Assembly: GCA_947625765.1 (NCBI GenBank)
Contig: CANQPP010000024.1
Location: forward strand, 1-32,862
From: an uncultured Clostridia bacterium
Lineage (GTDB): Bacteria; Bacillota; Clostridia; Christensenellales; UBA1750
Length of the DNA: 32,862 nucleotides
Direction of reading: 5' to 3'
The translations under genes and the position numbers were made by a program. Below the pieces are notes generated by a model that was given only the letters and a program-made list of their open reading frames with translations, was not told the origin of the DNA and made no database searches. This document shows positions 25,153 to 32,849 of this stretch, piece after piece. Position 1 is the stretch's first letter. Each line of letters starts with the position of its first letter.

Positions 25153-26022
25153 ATGCACATCCGTCTGGCCTTTCTGCAGCTGATGCCGGGAAGGAGCCTC
25201 GAGGAAAACTTCGAGATCGGCAGGCGCGCCTGCGTGGAGGCGAAGGAAAAGGGGGCCGACCTGGCCCTGTTCCCGGAGATGTGGAGCGACGGCTACGCCC
25301 TGCCCCAGGGGCCCGGGGAGATCGAGCGGCTGGCCATCCCCAAGAACAGCGCTTTTCTGGAAGGCTACCGCGCCCTGGCCGCCCAGCTGCAAATAGCGAT
25401 CGGGGTGACGTTCCTGGAGGCGCACACGCCCAAGCCCCGCAACTCCGTCGTGTTTTTCGACCGTATGGGCCGGGAAGTGCTCCACTACGCAAAGGTGCAC
25501 ACCTGCGCCTTCGACCTGGAAAGGGTGCTGGACGGCGGCGAGGGCTTCCCCACCGCCGAGCTGGACTTCGGCCGGGGAAAGGTCAGGATCGGCTCCATGA
25601 TCTGCTTCGACCGGGAGTTCCCCGAGAGCGCCCGCCTGCTGATGCTGGGCGGCGCGGAGCTGATCCTCGCCCCCAACGCCTGCCCCATGGAGATCAACCG
25701 TCTCTCCGCCCTGCGCGCGCGGGCCTACGAGAACATGGCCGCCGTGGCCACCTGCAACTACCCTTTAGGCCAGCCGGACTGCAACGGCCGCTCCACGCTC
25801 TTCGACGGCGTTCCCTGGGGGAAGGAGGGTGTAAGGGACATGTGCGTCCTGGAAGCCCCGGAAACGCCCGGCGTGTATGTGGCAGCGCTCGATCTGGACG
25901 CCCTGCGGGAGCATCGGCGCAAAGACGTGATGGGCGATAAGTACCGCCGCCCGGAGCGCTACGCCGTCCTGTCCGACCCCGCGGTCCAAGGCGTCATCGG
26001 CGGCGGCTTCGTGCATTGGTGA
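25153..26022 (+). CDS. Carbon-nitrogen hydrolase (nitrilase superfamily)
   Basis: A 289-residue amidohydrolase. The catalytic triad is Glu42 (FPEM), Lys114 (YAKVH) and Cys151 (SMICFDREFPE). The rest of the barrel is typical, with ALRARAYENMAAVATCNYP (about 184-202) and a final DKYRRPERYAVL. The closest functional groups are N-carbamoylputrescine amidase, omega-amidase and predicted amidases; the natural substrate is not evident. The ATG follows GGAAGGAGGCC. Likely co-transcribed with the APH(3')-like gene upstream; whether they work together is unknown. Confidence 0.92.
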   Translation: MHIRLAFLQLMPGRSLEENFEIGRRACVEAKEKGADLALFPEMWSDGYALPQGPGEIERLAIPKNSAFLEGYRALAAQLQIAIGVTFLEAHTPKPRNSVVFFDRMGREVLHYAKVHTCAFDLERVLDGGEGFPTAELDFGRGKVRIGSMICFDREFPESARLLMLGGAELILAPNACPMEINRLSALRARAYENMAAVATCNYPLGQPDCNGRSTLFDGVPWGKEGVRDMCVLEAPETPGVYVAALDLDALREHRRKDVMGDKYRRPERYAVLSDPAVQGVIGGGFVHW

Positions 26023-26063
26023 TGCGCGTTCCTTACAACGCCTTTCCCCCCAAACATACAAAG

Positions 26064-26096
26064 AAGCAGGAGACCGAAAATAGCGGTCTCCTGCTT
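26064..26096. terminator. Bidirectional terminator
   Basis: A 13-bp perfect stem AAGCAGGAGACCG/CGGTCTCCTGCTT with a 7-base loop, T-rich on both exits, between the amidohydrolase and the convergent ddl gene. Confidence 0.88.
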
Positions 26097-26121
26097 TCGT
26101 TCGCCAGGGGAAAAAGAGGTC

Positions 26122-27324
26122 TTAACGCTTCGCGCCGCCGGCCCTGTCCAGTATGGCCGACTGGTAGCTGAAGGAGGAGCGGTTCTTGTCTTCCCGGGCC
26201 TTGAACGCGCCCTCGATTAGGGCGTCCAGCAGCTTGGGGTAGGAAACGCCTAAGGGTTCCCAGAGGTAGAAGGCCAGGGAGCCGGGGATGGTGTTGACCT
26301 CGTTTAAGTAGACGGAGCCGTCGTCCTCGTCGATCAGGTAGTCCACGCGGGCCACGCCTTTTAGGTCCATCATCTTGAACATCTCCACGGTCATGTTCTG
26401 GATCTTCTCCGTGGTCTCCTTGGGGATGGGCGCGGGGATCTTGCGGGAAAGGGAGGCCATGCCGCCCTTGGCGGGCGCGGCCTTGCTGCCCTTGGAAGGG
26501 GCCTTACCCTTGCCGCCGCGCATGTACTTATCGTCGAAGCTCAAGAACTCCTCCCAGGAGACGGGCATCTCGCACACGGAGGCGCGCACGTCCGAGCCGT
26601 AGCCCAGCGCCGCGCAGTTGACCTCCTTCTTGTGCTCAAGGCCCTTTTCCACAAGGATGCGCTTGTCGAAGCCCGCGGCCACCTCGATGGCTTCTTTCAA
26701 GGAGGCGCGGTCCGTGGCCCGGCTGATGCCGATGGAGGAGCCCAGGTTCGCGGGCTTGACGAAGCAGGGGTAGCCGAAGGCCGCCTCCACCCGCTCGATC
26801 TGCTTCTCCGGGTCGCGCTCAAAGTCCTCGCGCAGGAACCAGACCATGTCCAGCACCGGGAAGCCCGCGCCCTTGTAGAGCAGCTTCATGGCGATCTTGT
26901 CCATGCCCGCCGCGGAGCCCAGCACGCCGGAGGAGGTGTAGGGGATGTCGTAGAGCTCCAGCATGCCCTGCACGGTGCCGTCCTCGCCGTTCATGCCGTG
27001 GAAGGCCAGCAGGCAGCAGTCCACATTGGAGATCAGGTTGCTGCCGCCGAACAGGCCCCTTTTCAGCGGCCAGCGCTCCAGCAGGCCGCGGCCGTCCCCC
27101 GCGGGCGTCAGCTGGCAGGGCGTGGCCCAGCGGCCGTCAAAGTCCTGGTAGAAGTGGATGTCGCGCAGGGCGTCGCCGGTGTACCAGCGGCCGTCCCTGG
27201 CCAGGTAGACGGGGATCACGTTGTATTTGGACGCATCCAGGTTGTCCATGGCCTGCAGCGCGGTGACGATGGAAACGTCGTGCTCACAGGCCCTGCTTCC
27301 GTACATGACGGCAAGATCGATCAT
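26122..27324 (-). CDS. ddl: D-alanine--D-alanine ligase
   Basis: A 400-residue ATP-grasp ligase that makes the D-Ala-D-Ala dipeptide for peptidoglycan. Features are HGMNGEDGTVQGMLELY (about 109-125), YPCFVKPANLGSSIGIS (185-201), and the metal site RVDYLIDE...YLNEVNTIPGSLAFY near 325-350. The omega-loop that normally reads YDYxxKY is SFDDKY (262-267), with Phe263 where E. coli DdlB has Tyr216, followed by a Gly/Lys-rich insertion (268-285). The Tyr-to-Phe change is known from D-Ala-D-Lac ligases of Leuconostoc, though it may also be lineage-specific in Clostridia. The ATG at 27324 has GGAGGAG nine bases upstream; the TTG at 27330 is too close. It is the last gene of an operon with murF. Confidence 0.95.
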   Translation of the reverse strand: MIDLAVMYGSRACEHDVSIVTALQAMDNLDASKYNVIPVYLARDGRWYTGDALRDIHFYQDFDGRWATPCQLTPAGDGRGLLERWPLKRGLFGGSNLISNVDCCLLAFHGMNGEDGTVQGMLELYDIPYTSSGVLGSAAGMDKIAMKLLYKGAGFPVLDMVWFLREDFERDPEKQIERVEAAFGYPCFVKPANLGSSIGISRATDRASLKEAIEVAAGFDKRILVEKGLEHKKEVNCAALGYGSDVRASVCEMPVSWEEFLSFDDKYMRGGKGKAPSKGSKAAPAKGGMASLSRKIPAPIPKETTEKIQNMTVEMFKMMDLKGVARVDYLIDEDDGSVYLNEVNTIPGSLAFYLWEPLGVSYPKLLDALIEGAFKAREDKNRSSFSYQSAILDRAGGAKR

Positions 27325-27459
27325 GCTCAAAAACTCCTCCTGTTCCCCCGCCCTTTTCCTGCGGGACGGGCCTTATAAGATCCGGGATCGGAACGCCTCA
27401 GCTTGAAGCGGACGCGGGGCCTGTGTCAGGGACCGCCCCGCTCCTCTTCGGCCATTTTG

Positions 27460-29031
27460 TCAATAGTTATCCGGCAGGTCGTTCTCGAACAGCACCACGT
27501 CGCCGGGCCTGCCATTCTGGGCCAGATACGCCGCGGCCTGGTCCAGGCTCTCCATGCGGTGGGCGTTTGCCATGGGGAAGCCGGCCTCCTTCAGGCCGTC
27601 CAGGATGGGCTGCACGCGCTTCTCCCTGCCCACGATCAGGGCCACATCCGCGGCGGCGGCGATCTGCCTGCCGAAGGCGCGGTTGCGGGCCTCCTCCTCC
27701 TCGCCCAGCTCCACCAGGCCGGGAGTCACAACCGTGCGCCTGCCAGGGAAGCCGGCCAGCACCTCCATGGCGGCCCGCGCGCCCTCCGGGTTGGCGTTGA
27801 AGGCGTCGTCGATCACGGTCACGCCGCCCGCGCCGCGGATCAGCTGCAGGCGGTGCTCCACGGGCTGCAATTTGGAGATGCCCCGGGCGATCTGCTCAAG
27901 GCTCAGGCCCAGTCCCTGGGCGGCCGCCGCGCAGAGCACCACGTTCTGCACGTTATGCTTGCCCAAAAGCGGCGATACGCACGCGATCTCGCCCTCGGGC
28001 GTGACCAGCGTAAAGGCGGTGCCGGAGGGGGAAACGGAGATGTCCCGGGCGCTGAAGGGCGCGCCCTCCTTGAGTCCTGCCAGCGTCTTTTTCTTGCCGC
28101 ACTGGGCGTACAGCACCTCGCACCAGCCGCCGTCCGCGGCGAAGTAGGCGTTCCCGTCCTCGGGCAGGGACTCGATCAGCTCGTTCTTGGTGGCCGCCAC
28201 GTTCTCGATGGAGCCGAACGTCTCCAGGTGCTGGGGGCCGACGCTGGTGAGCAGGCCCGTCTGCGGCCGCACCAGGTCGCACATCTCGCGGATGTCGCCC
28301 ACGTGCCGCGCGCCCATCTCCGCGATGAACACCTCGTGCTCCGGCCTAAGCTGCTCGCGGATCACGCGGGTGACGCCCATGGGGGTGTTGAAGCTGGACG
28401 GCGTCACCAGCACGCGGTACTTTTCCCCCAAGATCGTGCCTAAGATGAACTTGGTGGACGTCTTTCCGTAGCTGCCTGTGATGCCGATGCGCTTTAGGTC
28501 CTCCCTGGCCAGCAGCATCTTCTGGGCGTCGCGGAAGTACCAGCGGTTGATGGCCTTTTCCAGCGGCGCTGCCAGGCAGGCCGAGAGGGCGAGCAGCCAG
28601 CAGGAGAAAAGCGGCAGCAGGAACGCCGCGGCCCAGACGTAGGGCTGGCAAAGCAGCCCCAGGGCCAGCAGGCAGCACAGCAGGCCGTGGATGGCCAGCA
28701 GGCGGCCCGCCCGGCGGGTCACGACAAGGGGCTTCTTCGCGGGCAGCCGCCGCACCTGCACGTACACAAGGACGGAGAAGATCAGGGATAAGAGCGCGGC
28801 GAAGAAGGCGGCGTTTGCCTGCGGGGCCAGCAAGGCGCACAAGAGCAGCGCCGCGGCGGCGGCCAGCGTGGGCAGTCCCTGCCGCAGGAAGGCGCGGCCC
28901 GGGTTTTCGCGCATCCAGCGGAAATACCCCGGCAGCTGGTAGCTCTCCAGCTGGAACATGTGCAGAGGGTCGAAGGCGCAGAGCACGCAGCCCAGCCCCA
29001 GCAAAAGAGCGCTCAAGATCGAAACGAGCAA
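27460..29031 (-). CDS. murF: MurF-type Mur ligase with N-terminal membrane domain
   Basis: A 523-residue protein. Residues 1-155 have about five membrane segments (near 3-19, 55-70, 75-93, 110-128 and 131-153). The Mur ligase core follows: the ATP loop GITGSYGKTSTK (183-194), SFNTPMGVTR, IAEMGARHVGDI, SVGPQHLETFGSIENVAATK and DDAFNANPEGARAAMEVL, the last typical of MurF. The soluble MurF substrate domain is replaced by the membrane part. Predicted role: adding D-Ala-D-Ala to UDP-MurNAc-tripeptide, next to the ddl gene that makes the dipeptide. The start is a TTG at 29031 with AAAGGGGAG upstream, two codons after a stop, so no earlier start is possible. It is 135 bases upstream of ddl. Confidence 0.88.
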   Translation of the reverse strand: MLVSILSALLLGLGCVLCAFDPLHMFQLESYQLPGYFRWMRENPGRAFLRQGLPTLAAAAALLLCALLAPQANAAFFAALLSLIFSVLVYVQVRRLPAKKPLVVTRRAGRLLAIHGLLCCLLALGLLCQPYVWAAAFLLPLFSCWLLALSACLAAPLEKAINRWYFRDAQKMLLAREDLKRIGITGSYGKTSTKFILGTILGEKYRVLVTPSSFNTPMGVTRVIREQLRPEHEVFIAEMGARHVGDIREMCDLVRPQTGLLTSVGPQHLETFGSIENVAATKNELIESLPEDGNAYFAADGGWCEVLYAQCGKKKTLAGLKEGAPFSARDISVSPSGTAFTLVTPEGEIACVSPLLGKHNVQNVVLCAAAAQGLGLSLEQIARGISKLQPVEHRLQLIRGAGGVTVIDDAFNANPEGARAAMEVLAGFPGRRTVVTPGLVELGEEEEARNRAFGRQIAAAADVALIVGREKRVQPILDGLKEAGFPMANAHRMESLDQAAAYLAQNGRPGDVVLFENDLPDNY

Positions 29032-29092
29032 GTGTCAGGCTCCCCTTTCTGAATCGGGTGTATATCTCCTGTCCCGCGTGATTTTAGGCGTC

Positions 29093-29854
29093 CTACCGCG
29101 TCTCGAACAGGTAGGCGTCCAAAATGCGCAGGAACTCGTAGAGCTTATCCAGGTAGGCGAAGTGGCCCGCGTCCTCCAAAACGATGAGGGCCGCGCCGCC
29201 GATCTCCTTTTCCATCTTCTGCCCCATCCACACGGGGGTCTCCGTATCCTGCCGGCCAAAGACTAAAAGCGGCTGGGCCTGGATGCTGGGGAAGTAGGGG
29301 CTTAGGTCCTCGCTCACCACCTTCACGAAGGTGCGGCGCATCCCCTCGGGCAGGGCGCGGTAATCGCTGGAGCCGAAGTGCCCCACGAAGCGCTCCCGCA
29401 GCTTCTTTCCTCCGGGGATGACCTCGCTGAGCTTCTTTAGGAAGGCATAGAAGCGCTCGCGCAGGCGGTCCAAGAACGTGGGCGGCTTGCGCAGGCCCGC
29501 GGCGCCGGTCAGGAGCATGCGGTCCACCAGCTCCGGCCTCGTGGCCGAGAGCACGATGGCCACGCGGCAGCCGAAGCTGTGGGCCACGATGTCGCAGCGC
29601 TGGATGCCCAGCTTTTCGATGAAGGCGGCGGTGAAGCGGGCGTACTGCGCCACGTCCCAGCCTTCCTCCGGCGGGGCGTCGCTCTGGCCGTGGCCCGGGA
29701 AATCCAGCGCCGTGACGCGGCACTTTTCGCGCAGGTGATGAAACACGGGCAGCCAGCTGGATACCTGGCCTCCCCAGCCGTGCAGCAACAGCACGTCCCG
29801 GCCTTCCCCGGCCTGTTCGTAGCGGCATTTGAGCCCCATGACCTTGATCTCCAC
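29093..29854 (-). CDS. Alpha/beta-fold hydrolase
   Basis: A 253-residue serine hydrolase. The oxyanion HGWGG is at about 25-29, LDFPGHGQSD at 50-59, the nucleophile Ser93 in AHSFG, the acid Asp in FGRQDTETP, and His in DAGHFAY. A helical cap lies between about 120 and 190. Substrate unknown. The GTG at 29854 is chosen because AGGAGG lies six bases before it; the ATG at 29860 directly abuts the same site. It precedes murF by 61 bases and is probably the first gene of the hydrolase-murF-ddl transcript. A minus-strand TAAAAT at 29925-29930 may be its -10. Confidence 0.88.
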   Translation of the reverse strand: MEIKVMGLKCRYEQAGEGRDVLLLHGWGGQVSSWLPVFHHLREKCRVTALDFPGHGQSDAPPEEGWDVAQYARFTAAFIEKLGIQRCDIVAHSFGCRVAIVLSATRPELVDRMLLTGAAGLRKPPTFLDRLRERFYAFLKKLSEVIPGGKKLRERFVGHFGSSDYRALPEGMRRTFVKVVSEDLSPYFPSIQAQPLLVFGRQDTETPVWMGQKMEKEIGGAALIVLEDAGHFAYLDKLYEFLRILDAYLFETR

Positions 29855-29949
29855 GCGCATCCTCCTCGTCCGGGCGTAAGCGCCCTTTTTTTCAGCATAC
29901 GCGCCCAGCTTAGAATCTTTTCCTATTTTACCTGTTTCCACGCAAAAAG

Positions 29950-29974
29950 AAAAGCCCGTTTGGCGCGGGCTTTT
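29950..29974 (-). terminator. Terminator of the ribU-tsaE-tsaB-rimI transcript
   Basis: AAAAGCCCG/CGGGCTTTT, 9-bp stem, 7-base loop, followed on the minus strand by CTTTTTGCG. Confidence 0.82.
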
Positions 29975-29991
29975 CGGATTTTCACGGGTTT

Positions 29992-30507
29992 TTACATTAT
30001 TTCCCCATTTTGGGGCCTGAAATTTTCCGCTTTCACGGGTCTGTACCGGGTCAGGAAGGCGTTTTCCAGCCGATCGCTCACGAAGATGTAGGCGTCCTCG
30101 CGGTCGTCCTCGTAGTATCCCTTGCGCGATCCGGCGCGCTTAAAGCCCAGCTGCTTGTACAGGGAGATGGCCGCCTCGTTGGAAACGCGCACCTCCAGCG
30201 TCATGTAGGTAACGCCCAGGTCCATCAGCTGGCGGATCAGCGCCCGCAGCACGGCGCGGCCGTAGCCCCTGCGCCGGGCGTCCGGGTGCACGGCCACGTT
30301 GGTCACGTGCCCCTCGTCGATCACCAGCCAGGCGCCTGCGTAGGCCTGCACCTGCCCGTCCGCCTCCAGCACCTGGTAGCGGGCGGTGGGGTTGTGAAGC
30401 TCCTGTTCCATGGCTTCCCTGGACCAGGGCATGGAGAAGGAGAGGCGCTCGATCTCCATCACGCGGTCCAGGTCCTCCGCGCGGAGGCTGCGGGTGCTCT
30501 CAGCCAT
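29992..30507 (-). CDS. rimI: Ribosomal-protein-alanine N-acetyltransferase RimI
   Basis: A 171-residue GNAT enzyme that acetylates the N-terminus of ribosomal protein bS18. The N-terminal region MEIERLSFSMPWSREAMEQEL (about 17-37), the acetyl-CoA loop HPDARRRGYGRAVL, LEVRVSNEAAISLYKQLGFKRAGSRKGYYEDDREDAYIF and the position after tsaB are all typical. The C-terminal extension after about residue 150 (NAFLTRYRPVKAEN) is somewhat longer than usual. The ATG at 30507 overlaps the tsaB stop by 8 bases and has GGAGAGGG upstream. Confidence 0.94.
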   Translation of the reverse strand: MAESTRSLRAEDLDRVMEIERLSFSMPWSREAMEQELHNPTARYQVLEADGQVQAYAGAWLVIDEGHVTNVAVHPDARRRGYGRAVLRALIRQLMDLGVTYMTLEVRVSNEAAISLYKQLGFKRAGSRKGYYEDDREDAYIFVSDRLENAFLTRYRPVKAENFRPQNGEIM

Positions 30508-31177
30508 GCTGTTCCCTCTCCTTGCGGGCGCGCTCCGCGGAAGGGGCGCGCAGGTAGATGGGCCGCAAAGCCGCGGCCTGCGTCCAGGTCTGGGGGCGCT
30601 CCATGGCGATCTGGCAGATAAAGGAGGCGTGCAGGCCCAGCAGGGACGGCCCCGCGATGCTGCCAAGGCCGCTCGTTTCCAGCCGCTCCCGATAGGCGCG
30701 GGCCCCGTCGCCCACGAACAGGCAGGGGGCGTGCAGTTCCCGCAGGGCGTCCAGATACTCCTCCAGCTTGCAGGCCGTAGGTGCGATGACCTCCCTGCCG
30801 CCCAGATAAGCGGATGCGTACACCTGCCCGGCCCGGGCGTCCAGCATGGGGCAGACGGGTCCGGGGAAGCCCTCCGCGCCCCTGGCCAGCGCCTCCAGCG
30901 TGTTCACGCAGGCGCAGGGACGTTCCCCCGCCAGGCCCATCGCCGTGGTCACGGCGATGCGCACCCCGGTGAAGGAGCCGGGCCCCGCGGCCACGGCCAC
31001 CAGCGTCACCTGGTCCATCTGACGCCCAGCGGCGCGCAGGCAGCCGTCCACCATGGGCAGAAGGCTCGTGGAGTGGGTCAGGCCGTTCTGCACGTAGGTC
31101 TCGGCCAGCAGCACGCCGTCCTCATTGAGCGCGGCGGATGCCGAGAGCGAGGAGGCGTCCAGGCTCAGGCAAAGCAT
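30500..31177 (-). CDS. tsaB: tRNA t6A biosynthesis protein TsaB
   Basis: A 225-residue ASKHA-fold protein that forms the TsaBDE complex for threonylcarbamoyladenosine in tRNA. It begins MLCLSLDASSLSASAAL, and contains THSTSLLPMVDGCL, VAAGPGSFTGVRIAVTTAMGLA (about 63-84) and PMLDARAGQVYASAY. It lacks the metal-binding HxxxH of TsaD, as expected for TsaB. The start is the ATG at 31177 with GGAGGGATTCG; it overlaps the end of tsaE by 56 bases, unusually long. Confidence 0.95.
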   Translation of the reverse strand: MLCLSLDASSLSASAALNEDGVLLAETYVQNGLTHSTSLLPMVDGCLRAAGRQMDQVTLVAVAAGPGSFTGVRIAVTTAMGLAGERPCACVNTLEALARGAEGFPGPVCPMLDARAGQVYASAYLGGREVIAPTACKLEEYLDALRELHAPCLFVGDGARAYRERLETSGLGSIAGPSLLGLHASFICQIAMERPQTWTQAAALRPIYLRAPSAERARKEREQHG

Positions 31178-31595
31178 CGAATCCCTCCAGTTTGATGGTC
31201 CTTGTGTCCTCGCCGGAACCCTCCAGCCGCACCGTCCTCGTCCGGGCCCCGGACAGGAGAGAGGCCGCGCGGTCGGGCCATTCCACCGCGCAGACGCCGG
31301 TGCCGAAGAAATACTCCTCAAAGCCCAGCTCCTCCGCCTCGCCGGGCCCCAAGCGGTACAGGTCGAAGTGGCAGAGCGTCAGGCGGCCCGGATAGATGTG
31401 CAGAAGGGCGAACGTGGGGCTGGAGACCTCGGAGGCATCCGCGCCCAGGCCCCGGGCCAGGCCGCGCACGAAGGCCGTTTTCCCGGCCCCCAGGCCGCCT
31501 TCCAGCAGGAGCACGTCGCCGGGCTTTGACCCCTCGGCCAGAAGGGCGGCCAGGGCCTCCGTCTGCTCCTCGCAGCTCGTTACGTATACGCACAT
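31122..31595 (-). CDS. tsaE: tRNA t6A biosynthesis ATPase TsaE
   Basis: A 157-residue P-loop ATPase partner of TsaB and TsaD. Walker A GGLGAGKT is at 33-40, SSPTFALLHIY at about 58-68, CHFDLYRL and EWPDRA follow, all diagnostic. The C-terminal 19 or so residues (after EGFDAL) are encoded by the sequence shared with tsaB. The ATG at 31595 has GAAAGGCGAG. It lies 41 bases after ribU with no visible terminator, so it may be read from the riboswitch-controlled promoter. Confidence 0.96.
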   Translation of the reverse strand: MCVYVTSCEEQTEALAALLAEGSKPGDVLLLEGGLGAGKTAFVRGLARGLGADASEVSSPTFALLHIYPGRLTLCHFDLYRLGPGEAEELGFEEYFFGTGVCAVEWPDRAASLLSGARTRTVRLEGSGEDTRTIKLEGFDALPEPGRLLALGIRRAQ

Positions 31596-31636
31596 ACAGG
31601 ACTCGCCTTTCCGCCCTTAGGCCTGTTCGGCCGCTC

Positions 31637-32278
31637 TCAGGCCTTTTCTTCCTTTGCGTCCTTTGCGTCCTTTGCGGGCGCGCGGCTCTCCTTCTCATGC
31701 AGGATGGGCGAGACGCGCTTGTAGAGCAGCATGGTCACAAGGCCCACCAGCAGGCCCTTCACCAGGTTAAAGGGAAGCACGCCGTAGACCAGGTAGGTGG
31801 CCGGGTCGGTGATGGCGGAGTTGTTGGCGGCCGCCGCGCCGATCACCTGCTCCATGCTCATGGACTGGGTGTAGAGGGGCAGCATGATGTAGTAGTTGCT
31901 CAGCATGCCCACGATCGTGGAGCAGACGATGCCCAGCGCGATGCCGACGATGGCGGTCTTGATGCTCTTCTTATGGGCATAGAGTATGGCCGCGGGCAGC
32001 ATGAGGCTTGCGCCCATGAGAAAATCCGCCAGCTCGCCCACGCCGCCGGTGGAGGACCAGAGCAGGTGCAGGATGGACTTGACCGCCTGCACGGCCAAGC
32101 CGCCGATGGGGCCCATGGCGAAGCCCGCCAGCATCACGGGCACCGCGGAGATGTCCAGCTTCAGCCACGGCGGGAAGAAGGGCAGTGCCAGCTCGAAGGC
32201 GGGCATGAAGAGGATGAGGGAGATCGCCGCCAGGACCGCCGCACGGGTGAGCATGCGGACGCTTTTTCTCGTGTTCAT
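31637..32278 (-). CDS. ribU: Riboflavin ECF transporter S component RibU
   Basis: A 213-residue integral membrane substrate-binding subunit of an energy-coupling factor transporter. It has about six membrane segments, with the RibU-like motifs PPWLKLDISAVPVMLAGFAMGPIGGL, KSILHLL, and LPFNLVKGLLVGLVTMLLYKR. The C-terminus is a charged tail with a small repeat AKDAKDAKEEK. The energising EcfA/EcfT subunits are elsewhere. Riboflavin specificity is supported strongly by the FMN riboswitch in its leader. The ATG at 32278 has AAAGGAGC upstream. Confidence 0.96.
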   Translation of the reverse strand: MNTRKSVRMLTRAAVLAAISLILFMPAFELALPFFPPWLKLDISAVPVMLAGFAMGPIGGLAVQAVKSILHLLWSSTGGVGELADFLMGASLMLPAAILYAHKKSIKTAIVGIALGIVCSTIVGMLSNYYIMLPLYTQSMSMEQVIGAAAANNSAITDPATYLVYGVLPFNLVKGLLVGLVTMLLYKRVSPILHEKESRAPAKDAKDAKEEKA

Positions 32279-32385
32279 AAAAATAGCTCCTTTCTTTGAA
32301 CGCCATCTTTGAGCCCTTTCCGTTTACGTCCAGGGTCCAAAAACGTTTAAAAAAGGAGTTTGCATCGCAGTTTTTAAGCGTTTTG

Positions 32386-32514
32386 CCTTCTTCCATCCGG
32401 ACTGTGACCGTCGGCCCCGGGTTTTCACCGGGTCTGCGGATGAAGGGAATGTTTCACCTTCATCGCTGGCGGGCTGTGACCGCCGGTGGGGATTTGCGCC
32501 CCGCCTTGAAGACG
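32386..32514 (-). promoter_or_regulatory. FMN riboswitch (RFN element)
   Basis: On the minus strand the aptamer starts at GTCTTCAAGGCGGGG, then CAAATCCCCACCGGCGGT, AGCCCGC, GGTGAAACATTCC and ends AGTCCGGATGGAAGAAGG, following the conserved RFN order. Downstream (about 32339-32384) AAAACGCTTAAAAA can pair with TTTTTTAAACGTTTT followed by T residues, a plausible weak terminator/antiterminator. FMN binding is expected to turn off ribU. Confidence 0.95.
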
Positions 32515-32538
32515 TAAAGCCTTTGAAGCTCAAGCAGA

Positions 32539-32567
32539 AGTATAGCAACATGCAAGGGGAAAATCAA
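32539..32567 (-). promoter_or_regulatory. Promoter of the FMN riboswitch transcript
   Basis: On the minus strand: TTGATT (32562-32567), 17-base spacer, TATACT (32539-32544), about 25 bases before the aptamer. Confidence 0.75.
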
Positions 32568-32620
32568 GGGGAACGGCTATCATCAAGGAAATTTAGCAAA
32601 GAATACAGGCGCGTTTTCAT

Positions 32621-32849
32621 CGCGGCGCGGGGAGCTTTTCAAGCTCCCCGCGCCGCGAAAGTCTCGCCTTTCAGCCTGCGGCTTTGCCGCAGGCTGAAAG
32701 GCGAGAGGGCGGGTGTTCGGGCCATTGCCTTCGGCAATGGCCCGAACACCCGCAAATAAATTATTTTCCTTGGCCCCGCGAAGCGGGGCCAAGGTTCCCG
32801 ACATCCGGCCCTGGCGGCGGCTTCGCCGCCGCCAGGGCCGGATGTCGGG
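32621..32849. repeat. Array of five perfect hairpins with 3-nt loops
   Basis: Five perfect inverted repeats lie head to tail: 32621-32657 (17-bp stem, loop TTC), 32662-32706 (21 bp, TTT), 32709-32753 (21 bp, TTC), 32768-32794 (12 bp, GAA) and 32797-32849 (25 bp, TTC). Stems differ in sequence; spacing is 2 to 14 bases. The second contains AGCCTGCGGC/GCCGCAGGCT, shared with the hairpin repeat at 10652-10904. No gene is seen in 32568-32862, so this 295-base stretch is essentially all array. Confidence 0.95.

Noticed and set aside
27459..27464. A TTGACA at the murF stop, as a possible ddl promoter
   Set aside because: No -10 box lies at the right distance; the hexamer is made by the last codons and stop of murF.
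26122..29031. A vancomycin-resistance (van) cluster
   Set aside because: ddl and murF are adjacent but there is no vanH, vanX, vanS or vanR, and the ligase lacks the VanA-type omega-loop.
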